Counted from the stretch's first letter, positions 1-11,604 are shown. The stretch is DNA of 64,000 nt from Zarea fungicola (GCA_900169235.1 FWCC01000279.1:37853-101852), one strand, 5' to 3'. Notes: generated from the sequence alone by a model not told the origin. Translations and numbers: made by a program.

Positions 1-41
1 GGTCTGTACAGTGCTGGCTCATGCGTAGTAGTAGATGCGTC

Positions 42-49
42 TATATATA
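42..49 (+). promoter_or_regulatory. TATA box of the P450 gene
   Basis: A TATATATA run lies about 82 bases before the P450 start codon, a usual spacing for a fungal core promoter. Seen directly; function inferred from position. Confidence 0.5.
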
Positions 50-130
50 GCTGGCGACATCAGGACTGAATAGTTTATTGTTTCTCCAGCTCATCTCAAA
101 TCTTCTTACCTCAATCATCCGTCTACTATT

Positions 131-1923
131 ATGGCCCATATTCTTCTTTTCATCATCGGCATCGTCGCCGGCCTATATCTTCTCTACCTCTGGGTTCTCC
201 CGAAACCCCTCCCCGGCATCCCGTACAACAAGGCCGCCACATGCCGGCTTCTCGGTGACATCCCAGACATGGTCGCCGCCATCAAGCAGCACGGTGATGT
301 ATACCAATGGTTCCGCGATCAAAACCTGCGCGCCGGCGTGCCCATGCACCAAGTCTTCATCAGGCCCCTGAGCCGGCCCGCCGTCATCCTCGCCGACCCC
401 CGCGAGTCGCGCGACCTCCTGACGCACCGGTCTGTCGACTTTGACAAGTCGCGCTACTCCCGCGACCTGTTCCGCCCGATCCTCGGCAACGCGCAGCTAA
501 CCCTGCCCACGGGGCCGGTGTGGAAGATGCACCGCCGTCTCAGCCAGGACGCCATGACGCCGCGGTTCCTCCACAACGTGGCCGCGCCCAACATTCATGC
601 CAGCTGCGCCAATTTCGTGGCCCTGTGGGAGGAAAAGGCCCGGCTGGCTGATGGTAGGCCGTTTGACGCCGGTCATGACATGTACTATGCGGCGCTGGAC
701 GCAGTCATTGCATTTACCTTTGGCGGCGACTACCCCCACCGCGCAGTACAGCCGCAGCTGGAATCGTTGGCGAGGCTTTCCCCAGAGTATCCGCAAATCG
801 GACACGACAAGAACAAGCCAGCCGTGTTTCCTCATGCTCAAATCCATGAGGAGGTGGACAGCATGATTCAGATTTGTGAAGGGGTAGATGCGATCCGCGG
901 GCGAGGCGTCCCCGGCATTGGATGGATGCTTGAAAAGATGACGTCCCGCTTCAAGTTCCTTGAAAGGATGAAGAACGAAACCATTAAAAGGCAGGTGCAG
1001 CTAGCAGTCGAGAGGATGCAGCGCACAGATGAGGCCGCCGTCGAGGATCACGCACGCAATGGTGTCGACCTGATTGTGAATCGAGAACGAGTCATGGCCA
1101 GCAAAGAAAACAGGCAACCAAACTACTTTTCCGATCCGATACAGTCTGAAGTAAGTTTTTTTTTTACCCCCAGACTTCAAACCAACTAGATTGTGGCTTC
1201 TAACAGAGTATCCATCAGATCTTCGTCTTCATCATTGGCGGCCACGACACCTCAAGTGCCACGGCCTGCTGGTCCGTCAAGCTCTTTGCCACGCACCCCG
1301 AAATCCAGACCAGGCTGCGAGACGCCCTGCAGTCGGCCTATGCCGAGGCCATGGCGGAGAGGCGCCAGCCCACCGTCCAGGAGATTCAGACGACGTCCAT
1401 CCCGTACCTCGAGGCCACCATGGAGGAGCTCTTCCGCCTCTGCCCCGTCATACCCCTCACCTCGCGCGAGGCCATCCGCGACACGGAGCTCCTCGGCCAC
1501 GCCATTCCCAAGGGCACCGTCGTCTTCCAGCTCAACAAGGGTCCCGGCTACACGATGCCCGCCTACCACGTCGACGAGACGGCGCGCAGCCACACATCGC
1601 AGCGGGATAGCAGGGACGGCAAGGTCAAGGGCTGGGCACAGGAGGACGTTGCGCAGTTCAAGCCCGAGCGGTGGCTGGTGCAGGAGGGCACCGGCATCAA
1701 GTTTGACGCCAATGCCGGTCCGTCGAATGCCTTTGGCATGGGGCTGCGGTCGTGTTTTGGCCGGCGACTGGCGTACATTTCCTTTCGCATGCTGCTTGTG
1801 AGCATCATCTGGAATTTTGAGCTGCTCGAGTGCCCAGAGGAGCTGTCGGATTATCGGGGGACACTGGGTATCGTGTACAAGCCGCAGAGGACATATGTGA
1901 GGCTGGCCAAGGTGAAATTGTGA
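131..1923 (+). CDS. Cytochrome P450 monooxygenase (two exons)
   Basis: Haem-thiolate monooxygenase, probably anchored in the ER. Exons 131-1150 and 1207-1923 join in phase 0 over an intron with GTAAGT donor and ACAG acceptor, giving 578 aa. An N-terminal hydrophobic anchor (about residues 2-22) is followed by a Pro-rich hinge (PKPLPGIP). The I-helix motif is GGHDTSSAT, just after the intron; ExxR is E414-LF-R417; the haem loop FGMGLRSCFGRR has the ligand C523. Length is slightly above the usual 500-550 aa. All key residues are intact, so it should be active; the substrate cannot be read from sequence. An alpha/beta hydrolase gene follows 315 bases downstream on the same strand, which may indicate a shared small pathway. 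The exact CYP family is not recognised. Confidence 0.95.
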
Positions 1924-2237
1924 TGGCGGGGGAATATAGAGGCTAATTACGGCTTGGAACAATATCTCCAGCTCCCTATTGGTGGCTTCGTTTAAAGCCT
2001 TGTATAATGTTGGACTGACGGGCTCACGAACCGTTTCATTCATTTCCATCTGTACATGCACTTTCATTATTATTATTTTTACCTTGCTTAGCCTATAAAT
2101 TTTTCTGGCCATCGTTTTCGTAGTCTGTGAGACGCCCATAAGACTTTCACCAATATAAGAGGGTTGGTTAATCAGCGGGCTGCCGCAGCCTTGTTCTTGC
2201 AATAACCTCAACGAACCAGCCACACTGCCACGACACC

Positions 2238-3464
2238 ATGGCCGCTGCAGAAGCTTGCTATCCTTCGCCCCAAGAGTATCTCCAGCAGCCCGGATTCCTC
2301 CAGAAATTCACCCTCCCCGCCAGCGGCCACCGAGATGCCCTTGAAATCGCCTACTCAGACCTCGGCGCTCAGCCAACTCCGGGCCAAGAAGCCCCGCCTG
2401 TCCTGCTATTCATGCCCGGCCTATTCGCCTCCCGTCTGCAGGGCACCATGCTTGGTGTTGTCGGCAAAAAGCTAGGTGTCCGCATCATAACTGTCGACCG
2501 GTAAGCCAAAAAGCTTTTCAGCCCCGCCAGGGGATGTGATGCTGACATGGCCCACACGAAAGCTTTGGCATTGGACAGACCGCCGATGTTCCTCTGGCGG
2601 AGAGAATCAGCACATGGGTCGAGCTCGTCCCCAAGCTGCTCGCCCATCTCGGCATCTCCAGCGTCGCGCTCATCTCCCACAGCGCCGGCACCATTTACCT
2701 CTTCAACACCCTTCATGCGTGCCGGGACCTTCTCTCGCCAACCCGCCCATATGCCGTCTTCTTGGGTGAGTACATCCCATTCCGCATGATTCCAGTTCAC
2801 TTTTTTTTTCTTTTACTGGCTAACATAGCCATTAGCCCCTTGGGTTGATGTAAAACACTCTGGCATCAGGACCATGCAGGCAGCCCAGCTGCTACCCAAC
2901 TTTGTCATTGGCCAGTTTGACAATGTTGTCAAATCAGTAAACACATACGTCGGCCCCGTCATCGGCTCCAGCCTCACTCTCATGGACAAGTGGTTCGCCA
3001 GCAGCGCGGCGTCTGATGCCGAGGAAGCGGCGGCGCAGGAGCAGGCTGAGTACGAAGCCAGCCCGGGCTTCCTCGACGCCGTGAAAGAGACCGCCATCCG
3101 AATTGCCATGGGTGAAGGCACCAGTGGCCTCAACGACGATGCCAAGATTCTGCTGAAGAAGGATGGAAACTGGGGCGTGTGCGAGGACTATGGCGAATGT
3201 ATCAAGGAGTTGGCGATGCGGGAAAAGGCGCGCCCACAGAGTGGTGGGAGGTTGCGTGTCAAGCTCTTCTTTGCTGAGCAAGATTCCATGATTGGCCAGC
3301 AGGGCCAGGCATACATGGAATCATGTTGGAAAGCGCTCGATGAGGGCGACGGTGATTGCAGAGGCGTGATTGACGTTGAGATGAAGACTGTGCCGGGGAC
3401 GGATCACGACGGCCTTGTGGGCAAACTGTCGCTGCTGAACGAGATTATGGCCTTTATGCAGTAG
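2238..3464 (+). CDS. Alpha/beta hydrolase (three exons)
   Basis: Serine hydrolase of the alpha/beta fold, 364 aa. Exons 2238-2500, 2563-2765 and 2836-3464 join in frame across introns 2501-2562 (GTAAGC...AAG) and 2766-2835 (GTGAGT...TTAG). The nucleophile elbow reads SHSAG with S128; likely acid D305 (in AEQDSM) and catalytic histidine H345 (in TDHDGLV) complete a triad in the expected order. An oxyanion-like FMPGLFASR stretch lies near residue 55. There is no signal peptide or membrane segment, so it is probably cytosolic. A charged insert (about residues 175-205) separates the elbow from the C-terminal strands. It follows the P450 gene on the same strand. It could be an esterase, lipase or lactonase; substrate unknown. 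Confidence 0.85.
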
Positions 3465-4006
3465 ACTTTTTTTGGGTGCTGGACAAGCATCTGCCAGCCC
3501 TGGTGATGAATTTTGCATCTTTTTTGTTTTTGAAATGAAAAAGAACATTTATTGTCTTTTATTTTTTTACGCGTGTTATGGTATCATCACATTTGCAGCA
3601 TTGTCGCGAGTAGTCTTGTGTCTTTGGATTACTTTTCCACGCACATTCTACGTATTCTATCGTAGGAAACAAGCAACGGCTTCCTTCGCTCGGAATTAAC
3701 ACGTTGCATCGGAAGCTAGAGGATTTTGAATTTCATTTACATTACAGTTTATAGCGAGCCCCGGCTTCCCTCAGCTTGTTTTACTTCCAGAGGGCCGGGC
3801 CACTACGACTAGATCCCGACGGGTAAGCTATTCCGTCCCTAGATCTTAAACACTAGACCAAATTAATCTACTTGGGCGTCGAGGCCAGAGTTTCTCATTT
3901 GAGTGAATCCTATCAATATAACCAAGGTATACAGTGGAAGATATGGTGTGATTTATTCTGCAAGGCATTGTACAGTTCCTTCAAAGTACTCTACGTACTA
4001 GACTTC
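3465..4006. other. Intergenic, no gene seen
   Basis: AT-rich 3' flank of the hydrolase and then low-complexity DNA. One short GC-rich stretch near 3785-3840 stands out, but no coding signal or repeat structure could be supported. Confidence 0.5.
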
Positions 4007-4333
4007 TCACGTCGCAATATGCAGAAAATCAAATTGTAAGAACACAATTGTGCGCAGCTGCGCCGCTTCCCCACGCAGGGAGTTTCCGGCCTGGCAACGC
4101 TCGGCTCCGTCGCCCTGGCCGAACTCACGAATAAATCCGGCATATAGCTCCAGCAGGTCCGCAGCTGCCAGCATGCAGGTGATGTCCCCATTCCTAAGGT
4201 GGCTGGCGACAGTGCCTAGGGCTTCCATCGCCTCTTGGGTATCTTCTATACTGGGAGGCTTGGGCAGGCTTGCGCGCCATCTGCGCCGGGCTCGCTTATT
4301 TATCAAATTCATCGATTTACGCAAAGCTTTCAT
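4007..4333 (-). CDS. Possible small ORF downstream of the HET gene
   Basis: A 108-codon open frame starts only 11 bases beyond the stop of the HET gene on the same strand. The predicted protein has a basic N-terminus (KRARRRWR) and then an Ala/Leu-rich, probably helical region. It has no recognised motif. It could be a separate small gene, part of an alternative 3' exon of the HET gene, or chance. Its non-random composition is the only reason to list it. Confidence 0.25.
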   Translation of the reverse strand: MKALRKSMNLINKRARRRWRASLPKPPSIEDTQEAMEALGTVASHLRNGDITCMLAAADLLELYAGFIREFGQGDGAERCQAGNSLRGEAAQLRTIVFLQFDFLHIAT

Positions 4334-4344
4334 CGTGCCACAAT

Positions 4345-6303
4345 CTATCTTAAAATAAAATATTTGGCAGCTTCGCCAGTGATGAAGCTTGGTACGTTGC
4401 TGCTTTCATCAATAAGCTCACCATCCATCGCACCATCAACGAAACAAGACCCAACAAGTCGGTATTCATCCGTTCCTTTCACTGGCCTCAACACGAACGG
4501 CACTCTGCCCCCCTCAAAAACAACCACCACATCCTCATCTGCAGCATCGATGGGCAGCATAGCAAGAGCAATGCCGCCAGACGTACGCACCCTAATCAAA
4601 GCCAGAACTCTCTCCATCATATTCACAGACCCCAGCATGAACTTTTCAGCATCTCCAGTTGGCATTGTTGATAATTTCGGCGGTGTCATCGTCGGGTCCT
4701 CCTGCCTGGGATATTGAGCGAGCCACGCCTCATGATATTTCCGATCTGCAGGTGTCCAGCGATGACCCCAAGCATTCCGACCCATCCAGAGTGTGCGGCG
4801 GATAACATCCGCGGACTCACCTGACTCGGAATGCTGAAATTTCTCGGTTACATGTGTCTTACACCACATGTAGGCCAATGTCTCAACACAAGCAATTGAT
4901 AGGGGGAGTGACACGTGTTCTGAATCAAGGCCATTGAGCTCCAAGTCGTGATATCGCAAACCGAAGCCGGTCCTTTTTACTTGGCCCATTATCCAACCGC
5001 TAATAATCAGTTTTGTACGGCAATCGGATGGAAACATGAGTGCCTCCGTCGAGCCAGCGCATTTAAAACATCTGAATGAGTCACTCGTTTCGTAGCGAGT
5101 CTCGACGGTCCAGTTTGGAACCCAGGACGGAAGACCTGACATTTGTTGTGAAATCCCAGCTTGTTCCAAAATCCGTGTTCCGGAATCTAGTTGAATGCAA
5201 GCTATTGCGAAGTCGAGAAAAGTTTTTGCGCTAGTGTTGTTGGACGAGTAATCCACAGTTATTGCCCGACGATATTCCTCACGGGCTAGACCAAGTAATG
5301 AGTATACCTTGTCTCTAGCATCACTTGCCTCGGCCCTTCTGCTATGAGAAAGAAGAAGTAGTGGATCAAAGCCTTCAGGGTGGTTTTGGCGCTGATTTCT
5401 GAAGAATCTCCATGCCTCTTGATTGAGGCCACTCCGTCTAATAACGTGAAATGGAGCTTCAAGTGTTGGTGTACGTATAGGCAAGTGATGATCAGACCGG
5501 TATTCGTCGAAGTCGGGTGTATGCATATACGACCACATATCGAAGTCCCAGCTAGTAAATTTTCTCTCATTGCCATACAAGCAGAGAACGCGGCGTGATG
5601 AGATCATTTCTTGGAATATCCAGGCACGGTTGAAGAATGGCTGATTTCGTAGCTGAATGAGCGAATCCGGCTTTGATTCAATCTCACCGTAACCCAAAGG
5701 GACGACTTTAATCGCTAGACATGATGTAATAAAGCCATCGTTTGGATCGCCGCCATCTTGAGGTGCCCCAAGATAGGCTATCGTGCCGTCTGACTGGCTG
5801 TAGATATCCTTCATGAGAGCTACTTGTTCCGACTTTTCCATGCTGTCTTTCTGGTTGATGCAAATGGAGTCTACCCAAAGTCGTAGGTCGTCACCTGGAC
5901 TAAATAATTCTGTGGTGCTTCGGTTGACTAATGCGAAAATAGAGCGGAGAGCTGTCGATAGGTTTGCTGTGATGAGGAGGCGGCGACCGTTGCAAATGAC
6001 AGTGTGATTCATCTCTGGATTTCCCCAGGCGTACGAGATGGTGATGAAGGGGGGTGATTTGTCCAAGGAAACCGTTTCGAGATCCATAGTTATCGCGGAA
6101 TCTTCAGCAAGGCTCCCCTTCCATGCAGCCTTAATAAGGCGAATTTCTTGGTGGCTTTTCGTCAGAGGCTGATATTCAAAATCGGATAACTCAACCCCTG
6201 ATTCTCGTTGCCAAGTTTCGAGGTCATTGCCGCGGTTTTGGGTTGGTGAATTAGCGGAGCAGGTTTGCTGGTTCTCGTGGGGATATATTGCATCTGTCTC
6301 CAT
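4345..6303 (-). CDS. HET-domain (heterokaryon incompatibility) protein
   Basis: Intronless 652-aa protein carrying a HET domain, the module linked in ascomycetes to allorecognition and programmed cell death. The domain spans about residues 85-235: block 1 is ITISYAWGNP (88-97), block 2 is LRLWVDSICINQKD (140-153) followed by an EQVALMKDIY helix, and block 3 is FFNRAWIFQEM. The C-terminal 400 residues are not recognised; no NACHT, WD40 or membrane segment is seen. The start was chosen at 6303 because the HET domain begins about 80 residues in and no upstream in-frame start is better. HET families are large, so orthology to a named het locus cannot be claimed. Confidence 0.93.
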   Translation of the reverse strand: METDAIYPHENQQTCSANSPTQNRGNDLETWQRESGVELSDFEYQPLTKSHQEIRLIKAAWKGSLAEDSAITMDLETVSLDKSPPFITISYAWGNPEMNHTVICNGRRLLITANLSTALRSIFALVNRSTTELFSPGDDLRLWVDSICINQKDSMEKSEQVALMKDIYSQSDGTIAYLGAPQDGGDPNDGFITSCLAIKVVPLGYGEIESKPDSLIQLRNQPFFNRAWIFQEMISSRRVLCLYGNERKFTSWDFDMWSYMHTPDFDEYRSDHHLPIRTPTLEAPFHVIRRSGLNQEAWRFFRNQRQNHPEGFDPLLLLSHSRRAEASDARDKVYSLLGLAREEYRRAITVDYSSNNTSAKTFLDFAIACIQLDSGTRILEQAGISQQMSGLPSWVPNWTVETRYETSDSFRCFKCAGSTEALMFPSDCRTKLIISGWIMGQVKRTGFGLRYHDLELNGLDSEHVSLPLSIACVETLAYMWCKTHVTEKFQHSESGESADVIRRTLWMGRNAWGHRWTPADRKYHEAWLAQYPRQEDPTMTPPKLSTMPTGDAEKFMLGSVNMMERVLALIRVRTSGGIALAMLPIDAADEDVVVVFEGGRVPFVLRPVKGTDEYRLVGSCFVDGAMDGELIDESSNVPSFITGEAAKYFILR

Positions 6304-7506
6304 TTCGGCAGTGGTGAATGATGGTCAAAGTAATTAGGGTACGCCGAGTTGGAGCCGTAATATCCTCTCAATTGGGCACTCGTCTTGGAATGGAAAGGCT
6401 CTGCTCAACGCAGGGTGCAGTCGCCATAATTATATATGGAGTTGGGTAGGGAGATGCTGTGCCCGAAATCATTTGAACGAAAATCCGCTACCATATTCTT
6501 GCCTGGTACGGAGTATGTATGCAACCTATTAATAGCGAGGCGGATTTTGGGGCCAACTCCCGACATAATAGCGAGGCGGGCACTTGGCTTATGTAGTTAC
6601 TCTCATACTAACGACAGGCCACCAGACAGCCGTCCGACTTGTCTTATTGGCACAGCTTTGCAAGGCTTATATTGCTCGTATGTCCAATAAAAGATGGATG
6701 GTTTTACTAGGGCCGCTTAACCACAGAGCACAACCGAGCTTGCCAATTGCTTTCGGAGGTACTTGTGCGTTGTTCGGTGCTGGCCAGTACTTGCCCTATT
6801 CAGCTCTTCAATGGCACCTACGGGCTAGGGCATTTGTACTAGTTAACATTATACCTATTGATTGCTCAAAAACTCATCTTTTAGCTAAACTTCCAACCTA
6901 AAATCTCTAGTTGGTAAGTAATTACAATTTAATCAATTAAACTAATTTAACTTTTGATGTATATTTCATCTCAGTACCGTAAAAGCTAACTCACTCAACT
7001 TAAAGTGCTCATCCTTTACTAAAACTAACTTGACCAATTAAATGTAACAACGAACCACTTACAGGCCATCAATTAATAAACTACGTACCATCACTTATAT
7101 ATACCTTGTATATATTAGAGGTGCTTTATATGACTTCCTTGACGAGGCATTCCAAGTAGCTGGCTGGCTGGCTGGCTGGCTAGAAGAAATTAATAGTACA
7201 TGGGGTTAGTGAACAACCGTTGATATTTAAATCTTTGTTAGGATGACAGAGAGTAAAAGCAGGAAATGTATACATAGTTTAAATAGGATTTAATTAGGGT
7301 CGCTTTGTCTATTAAAAATACACTATTGATTCAATTGTGAACCCGTTCTACGACGATCAGTCTCGCTACTACTATGCCATGGTTCGTATATAGTGCCTTG
7401 GAGCAAATTCAGTACCAAAAGAACGTCTTGCTCGAGCTTCCTCCAAGCTTAGCTACACTAGGCTGTTGCTGCCATAGCCGTGCAAAGACTGTCCAGCGTT
7501 GTCTTA
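6304..7506. other. Intergenic, AT-rich, with short repeats
   Basis: The stretch holds a 15-base direct repeat (ATAATAGCGAGGCGG, near 6526 and 6566), a very AT-rich core (about 6830-7130) and a GCTG microsatellite at 7159-7181. No gene is supported. Confidence 0.5.
7159..7181. repeat. (GCTG)n microsatellite
   Basis: About five and a half perfect copies of the GCTG tetranucleotide, seen directly. Confidence 0.9.
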
Positions 7507-8223
7507 TCAGTAAAGCCACCGTGGTGCACCAAACAGTGTTTCTTTGAGGGGAAAAAAAAGGCACTTACCGCTTGCTCGTGGTTGAGATGTATGCAATTGT
7601 GCCTTTGACTCCATCCACAACCTTGCCATCCAGCATGCGACAAGCAGGTCCGTTTCCGGGACAGGCAGGGCTTCATGCAGATTGAGCTGCGACTCGCCAT
7701 CCAGCGTCCCATCTTGTCTTATTTTAGGTCGCGTTTCCAGTGCCACTATGAGACCATCATCGTTCTTCCATACAATCTTGCCATGGTTCCTGAGTCGATC
7801 GCGGGTCGGAATTCGACCCGCAAAGTGCCCCGCGGCTGCACATGATGTCCACCCAGCAAGGCCGCCAGTCAAGGTCACATCCTTATATGTCTTGGATCGG
7901 CGGGATTTTCCCTCTATTGTTACAGAATCGCTCACATCTCTGAGAGAGAATGACCTTTTTGCCGTAAACTCGTAGATTGGATGGCGCTGGTGGTTGATTC
8001 TTGGCTGCCCAGAGCTCGTCGTGGAGTGAGGGCCAACTTTGTAAATGATGTACGTATATGCCGCAGCCTCACATGGTGAACTGTTGAGTTCGTAAATGGC
8101 GCATTCTGGTTTTCTAGAGGCGACAATCTGGCGCCCCTCTAGAATCAAGGTCGGTAAGTGATTGCCCCCGAGCGGGTTACCAGTGATTACTTCTTGGTAC
8201 GTTGGTAGTGTCTGCAACGACAT
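7507..8223 (-). CDS. Hypothetical protein, 3' end uncertain
   Basis: An open frame of 238 codons begins MSLQTLPTYQEV. It has mixed beta-rich composition, no signal peptide and no membrane segment; the family is not recognised with certainty. A strong GTAAGT donor on the minus strand at 7568 suggests the last about 20 codons are intronic and that the true C-terminus lies in a short exon between about 7400 and 7510. Two acceptors (after ...GATAAG or ...GGACAG) both give open endings, so the exact end cannot be chosen. The body of the frame is uninterrupted and looks coding; function unknown. Confidence 0.6.
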   Translation of the reverse strand: MSLQTLPTYQEVITGNPLGGNHLPTLILEGRQIVASRKPECAIYELNSSPCEAAAYTYIIYKVGPHSTTSSGQPRINHQRHPIYEFTAKRSFSLRDVSDSVTIEGKSRRSKTYKDVTLTGGLAGWTSCAAAGHFAGRIPTRDRLRNHGKIVWKNDDGLIVALETRPKIRQDGTLDGESQLNLHEALPVPETDLLVACWMARLWMESKAQLHTSQPRASGKCLFFPLKETLFGAPRWLY

Positions 8224-8956
8224 GACAGAGGAAAATGGCGTGGAGTTGATGAAACTCTGCGCAAGGACAAGTCGAAGCCTATTATATAAGACGCATGATT
8301 GCCATTAGGAATATGTCACGCACCGGCCATGGTTCTCGACTCGCTTGTAATCGAAAGAAGCTCCCAAGCCTTGTGTCTGACAGTGGCGCAGCATTTTTGG
8401 TGGTGCTGAGTGACTGCTCCCTGCACTGCGCCCTACGCACTGCGTCGTATGTTATTGTTTTGCGGGCTGTGCCAGCGGTTCCAGATCCTGTGCGGGGAGA
8501 GGCGCTTTGCCTCCGACATGCTGTATGTGTAGCGTGCCACACTGTTTTCCACTGTTCCAGTGTACTTTTCCTGACATAATCATACCGACTACAGAACCTA
8601 CTTCAGTGTTTGCATCTTGCTTGTTGCTTGGAAGGGTTCTTTAAACAGGGCTCATGTTCACGACCAGTCGCTATGGCGTCAACCGTAACAGATCCAGAGT
8701 TTGATCTTTTTTTTTTTTTTTTNNTTTTTTTTTTTTTTTTTTTTGAGAAAAGGGACCTCAAGCGCGTCCAGCACCCGTATCAAGAGACTGACGACCAAAA
8801 TGTAGTGCTCCCATCTCGCCCACGAAAGTCTAGCAGTGTTGCATTCGCCTCTTGCTCTGTGCCGCCGTTCGGATGCGTTCGGCTGAAATACCTCGCTGCT
8901 TTCTTTGGCTTGCAAACGAGAAACTCACAATCATATCCTTGCTTCAAAGGGAAACT
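8224..8956. other. Intergenic with poly-T gap
   Basis: No gene is supported. The central part is a 38-base T run broken by two N. Confidence 0.5.
8707..8744. repeat. Poly-T tract with two N
   Basis: A homopolymer of T with NN at 8723-8724; a typical point where an assembler could not fix the run length. Real length unknown. Confidence 0.95.
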
Positions 8957-9235
8957 TGGTCAAACTGCTGGACATCTGGGAGATGGGCAAGACAGTGGAC
9001 TTGCAAGCTTGTCAGGACGGCCAGGTTCAAGGTGGGTGGTGGTTCCGCATCTTGAATCGCCATGTAGAGTAAGCATGAACACACAAACTAGCGTCGTCCG
9101 ATTTTTTTCCTTCTGACAATCATGGTTGCAGAGTCGATGCGGGCGTCGACATCGGTGCCAGCGACTCGAACTGCACCAACTACTGCACCGGCGGAGTTGG
9201 CGTGATCGATGCCCCTCCATTCCCCGCCGTCCCCA
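8957..9235 (+). pseudogene. Possible gene relic of two exon-like pieces
   Basis: From about 8957 a protein-like frame (…VDLQACQDGQVQGGWWFRILNRHVE) runs to a GTAAGC donor at about 9069, and after a TTGCAG acceptor near 9131 it resumes in phase as VDAGVDIGASDSNCTNYC. The two pieces splice cleanly and read like the end of a secreted or lectin-like protein, yet the upstream side runs into the poly-T gap and no start is seen. The family was not recognised. It could be the surviving 3' end of a decayed gene, or a gene broken by the gap. Confidence 0.3.
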
Positions 9236-9240
9236 TCAGT

Positions 9241-9847
9241 ATAGTGCTTTTAGTAGATACTGCTGCCGTTTATAAGTTATGGCTTAGCAGGTTTCCATCT
9301 CTAAGGTACAATATAAGTGTCAGTCATCCGCCTCCAGCCTCTATAAATATCTAAAAATAAAGTACTATTAAAAGAAATAAGAAATAATAATAAAACACTA
9401 TATATACTAGTCTACATTTAATACAAGTATAGGCTATAATATAGCTAGTTATGACTAAAATACTCGCCTAAATGCTAACGAGATGTACATTATAGAATAC
9501 TTCTCTGGCTTCCTACTAAAGCTATCTATAATATTACTAGGCTAAGCCCTTTAGCATCCTAGGCTACTCTCACACGGACTTACCAATAGCCATCTGGACG
9601 GTTTCCAGACTTGACGCTTGGATCATGCGACGAGGATTCAATATCCGCCCCACGTTCGTCTGCACGCCTCGAAACGCTCTTAGTAATTGTTCGACCACAC
9701 CAATATAGAATGCTCTTGTACCGAAGGAGTGCATTCTGTTCCGAAAAGAAATTACAAGTAAAGTTCTGGCTTGGCCACAATTGATCTCAAAACATCGTAT
9801 CAAAATAAGGAATTCCTTTTAGATTGCTAGGTAACATAAAAGTCCAT
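9241..9847. other. AT-rich spacer
   Basis: Strongly AT/TpA-rich from about 9330 to 9560, the look of repeat-induced point mutation or old repeat DNA. No coding frame supported. Confidence 0.5.
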
Positions 9848-11604
9848 CTACTGCATACTCCATGATTCAAAGCTGTTGCGAAGCGCTTTACCAAAGCGTG
9901 AGATGGCAAGGTCCATGCTGTCTCGACTAGCTATCCCGAAGGATGCACGGAAGCAGAGCCTAGGCAATGGGGAGTGCTTCTCGGCGCGGAACCACGAGCC
10001 TCGGGCCAGCAGCACACCACTTTCCACACACGCGTCAAATATTTCCTGCTCAAGCTCTTCTAGACTCCGTTCCCCGTGGTTTGGATGTTTCGCATGATCG
10101 ATTACGAGCCAGATCTAGAGAAAAGCCGCCACCGAGTTAGCAGACTTTAGTGTTGGTATTTGCACTCGACTTACAAACATGCCAGCAGCCGGAGGCGTCC
10201 AGCTTACAAGCTCCTTTGGGAGGTGTCTATCGCAGGCGGCCAGCAGAGAGTCTCGCTTATGTGTATACTCGACGCGAACTTTCATCAGCCACCTGAGATA
10301 GCCTTCGTGGCCCCAGCTCTCCAGCAACCTGTGAAAAATGACCTGCGAAAAGCCGTTTGCTCCTTGCGAGGCAACCTCGGACAGCCTCTGGTAGTTCTCG
10401 ATGATTTGCTGCGAGCCAACGACCCAGCCAAGGCGGGAGCCCGGCGCCAACACCTTGGAAAAGGAGTCAAGTCGCATCACGCGGCCGTCCGTATCCAGGC
10501 TTACATAGGTGGGTGCTAAACAGTTGACAAACTCATCAATTGTGCTGGCAAGGCTGATTTTCTGGTTGGGCTGATCCAGCTGCAGAAAGTAGTACGGCTC
10601 GTCCTCGAGAATAAAGATGTTGTGCTTCTGGGCCACGGCGTAGACTGACCGACGGCGCTCAGCGCTCTGTGTGGCACCGGTTGGGTTATGGCCAGATGGC
10701 ACGGTGTAAAGGACGTGGGGCTTCCGGAATCCGCGTGTGGCCGCATCCCAGTTACTGAGCAGTTTATCCATGGCTTCGGGGATAATGCCTTCGCCATCAA
10801 TCGCCGTGCCAAACACACCAAGACCCAGAGGTTCCATCGTCTCCAACGCGGTAGAAAAGCTGAATTCTTCGGTAAGGATAGCATCACCGCGACTCTTATC
10901 GCAGAGCATGCGGAGAGCCGTATCTAATGCCCCGGTATTGCCAATTGTCAGGGAAACTCCCCAGTCAGCATACGGCGGCTGGCAAATGATCTCTGTGTGC
11001 TCCGTGAGGAACCGCAGCAGCTGGGCTGAGCCATTCACCTGTGCGTAGTTGAGGGCAATGGATAGGTCGTACTCGGCCGTGCCGGCTTTTACGTCGTATT
11101 TTCCAATCGTCTTCAAAATCCCCGCCTCTTGCGTACTGGCCTCTGAAAAGTTCGGCACAGCAGGTATCTTGATTGTGATTTCAGCGAATGGAAAGCTTTC
11201 GCTAGAAGGAAGGCCCGCTCCGAGGGATACCATGCCAGGTATTTGGATGAGCCTGGCATTTTGCTTAATGGAAGACGGCTTGCGTCGTAGGCTTTCTTCG
11301 CTTAGATAGTCTGACTCCCAGTTAGCTCACCGAGTTTCCATGCCACAAGTCTAGATAAAAATGTACCATCCCACCGTTTTGCCTTGACCTTGCCATCTTG
11401 CTAATACAGAGTAGGGGTCAGGTCTGAATTTTCATAACTTGGTATGTGTGCTATGAAACATACTTGCCCTTTAAACATGTCGCTGCTCGACGGGGCAGAA
11501 ACACCAGCCACAAGTTTACCAGCATTGCTTCGACGCTTCGCAATGTCGTTGATGATCTTGGTAGTCTGCCGCCCAGAAAAAGAGCCGTCAACAGATTCGC
11601 TCAT
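9848..11604 (-). CDS. Aro8-like aromatic aminotransferase (four exons)
   Basis: PLP-dependent class I/II aminotransferase, 525 aa, the usual size of fungal Aro8/ARO8-like enzymes that interconvert aromatic amino acids and 2-oxo acids. Exons on the minus strand are 11604-11464, 11400-11367, 11310-10175 and 10114-9848; every junction keeps frame. Exon 1 carries the family signature APSSSDMFKGQ, the 34-base exon 2 carries KAKRWD, and exon 3 has GMVSLGAGLPSSESFPF, the NPTGA loop and the PLP lysine K344 in DSFSKVLAPGSRLGW. Exon 4 supplies the C-terminal domain (GVLLARGSWF, LCFRASFG). No targeting peptide is evident. It is transcribed away from a FAH-family gene 1.35 kb upstream, so the two may share control. 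Actual substrate is unproven. Confidence 0.93.

Noticed and set aside
1252..2223. Minus-strand open frame of 323 codons
   Set aside because: It lies opposite the P450 exon 2, which carries all the P450 motifs; it is a GC-driven shadow without domain features.
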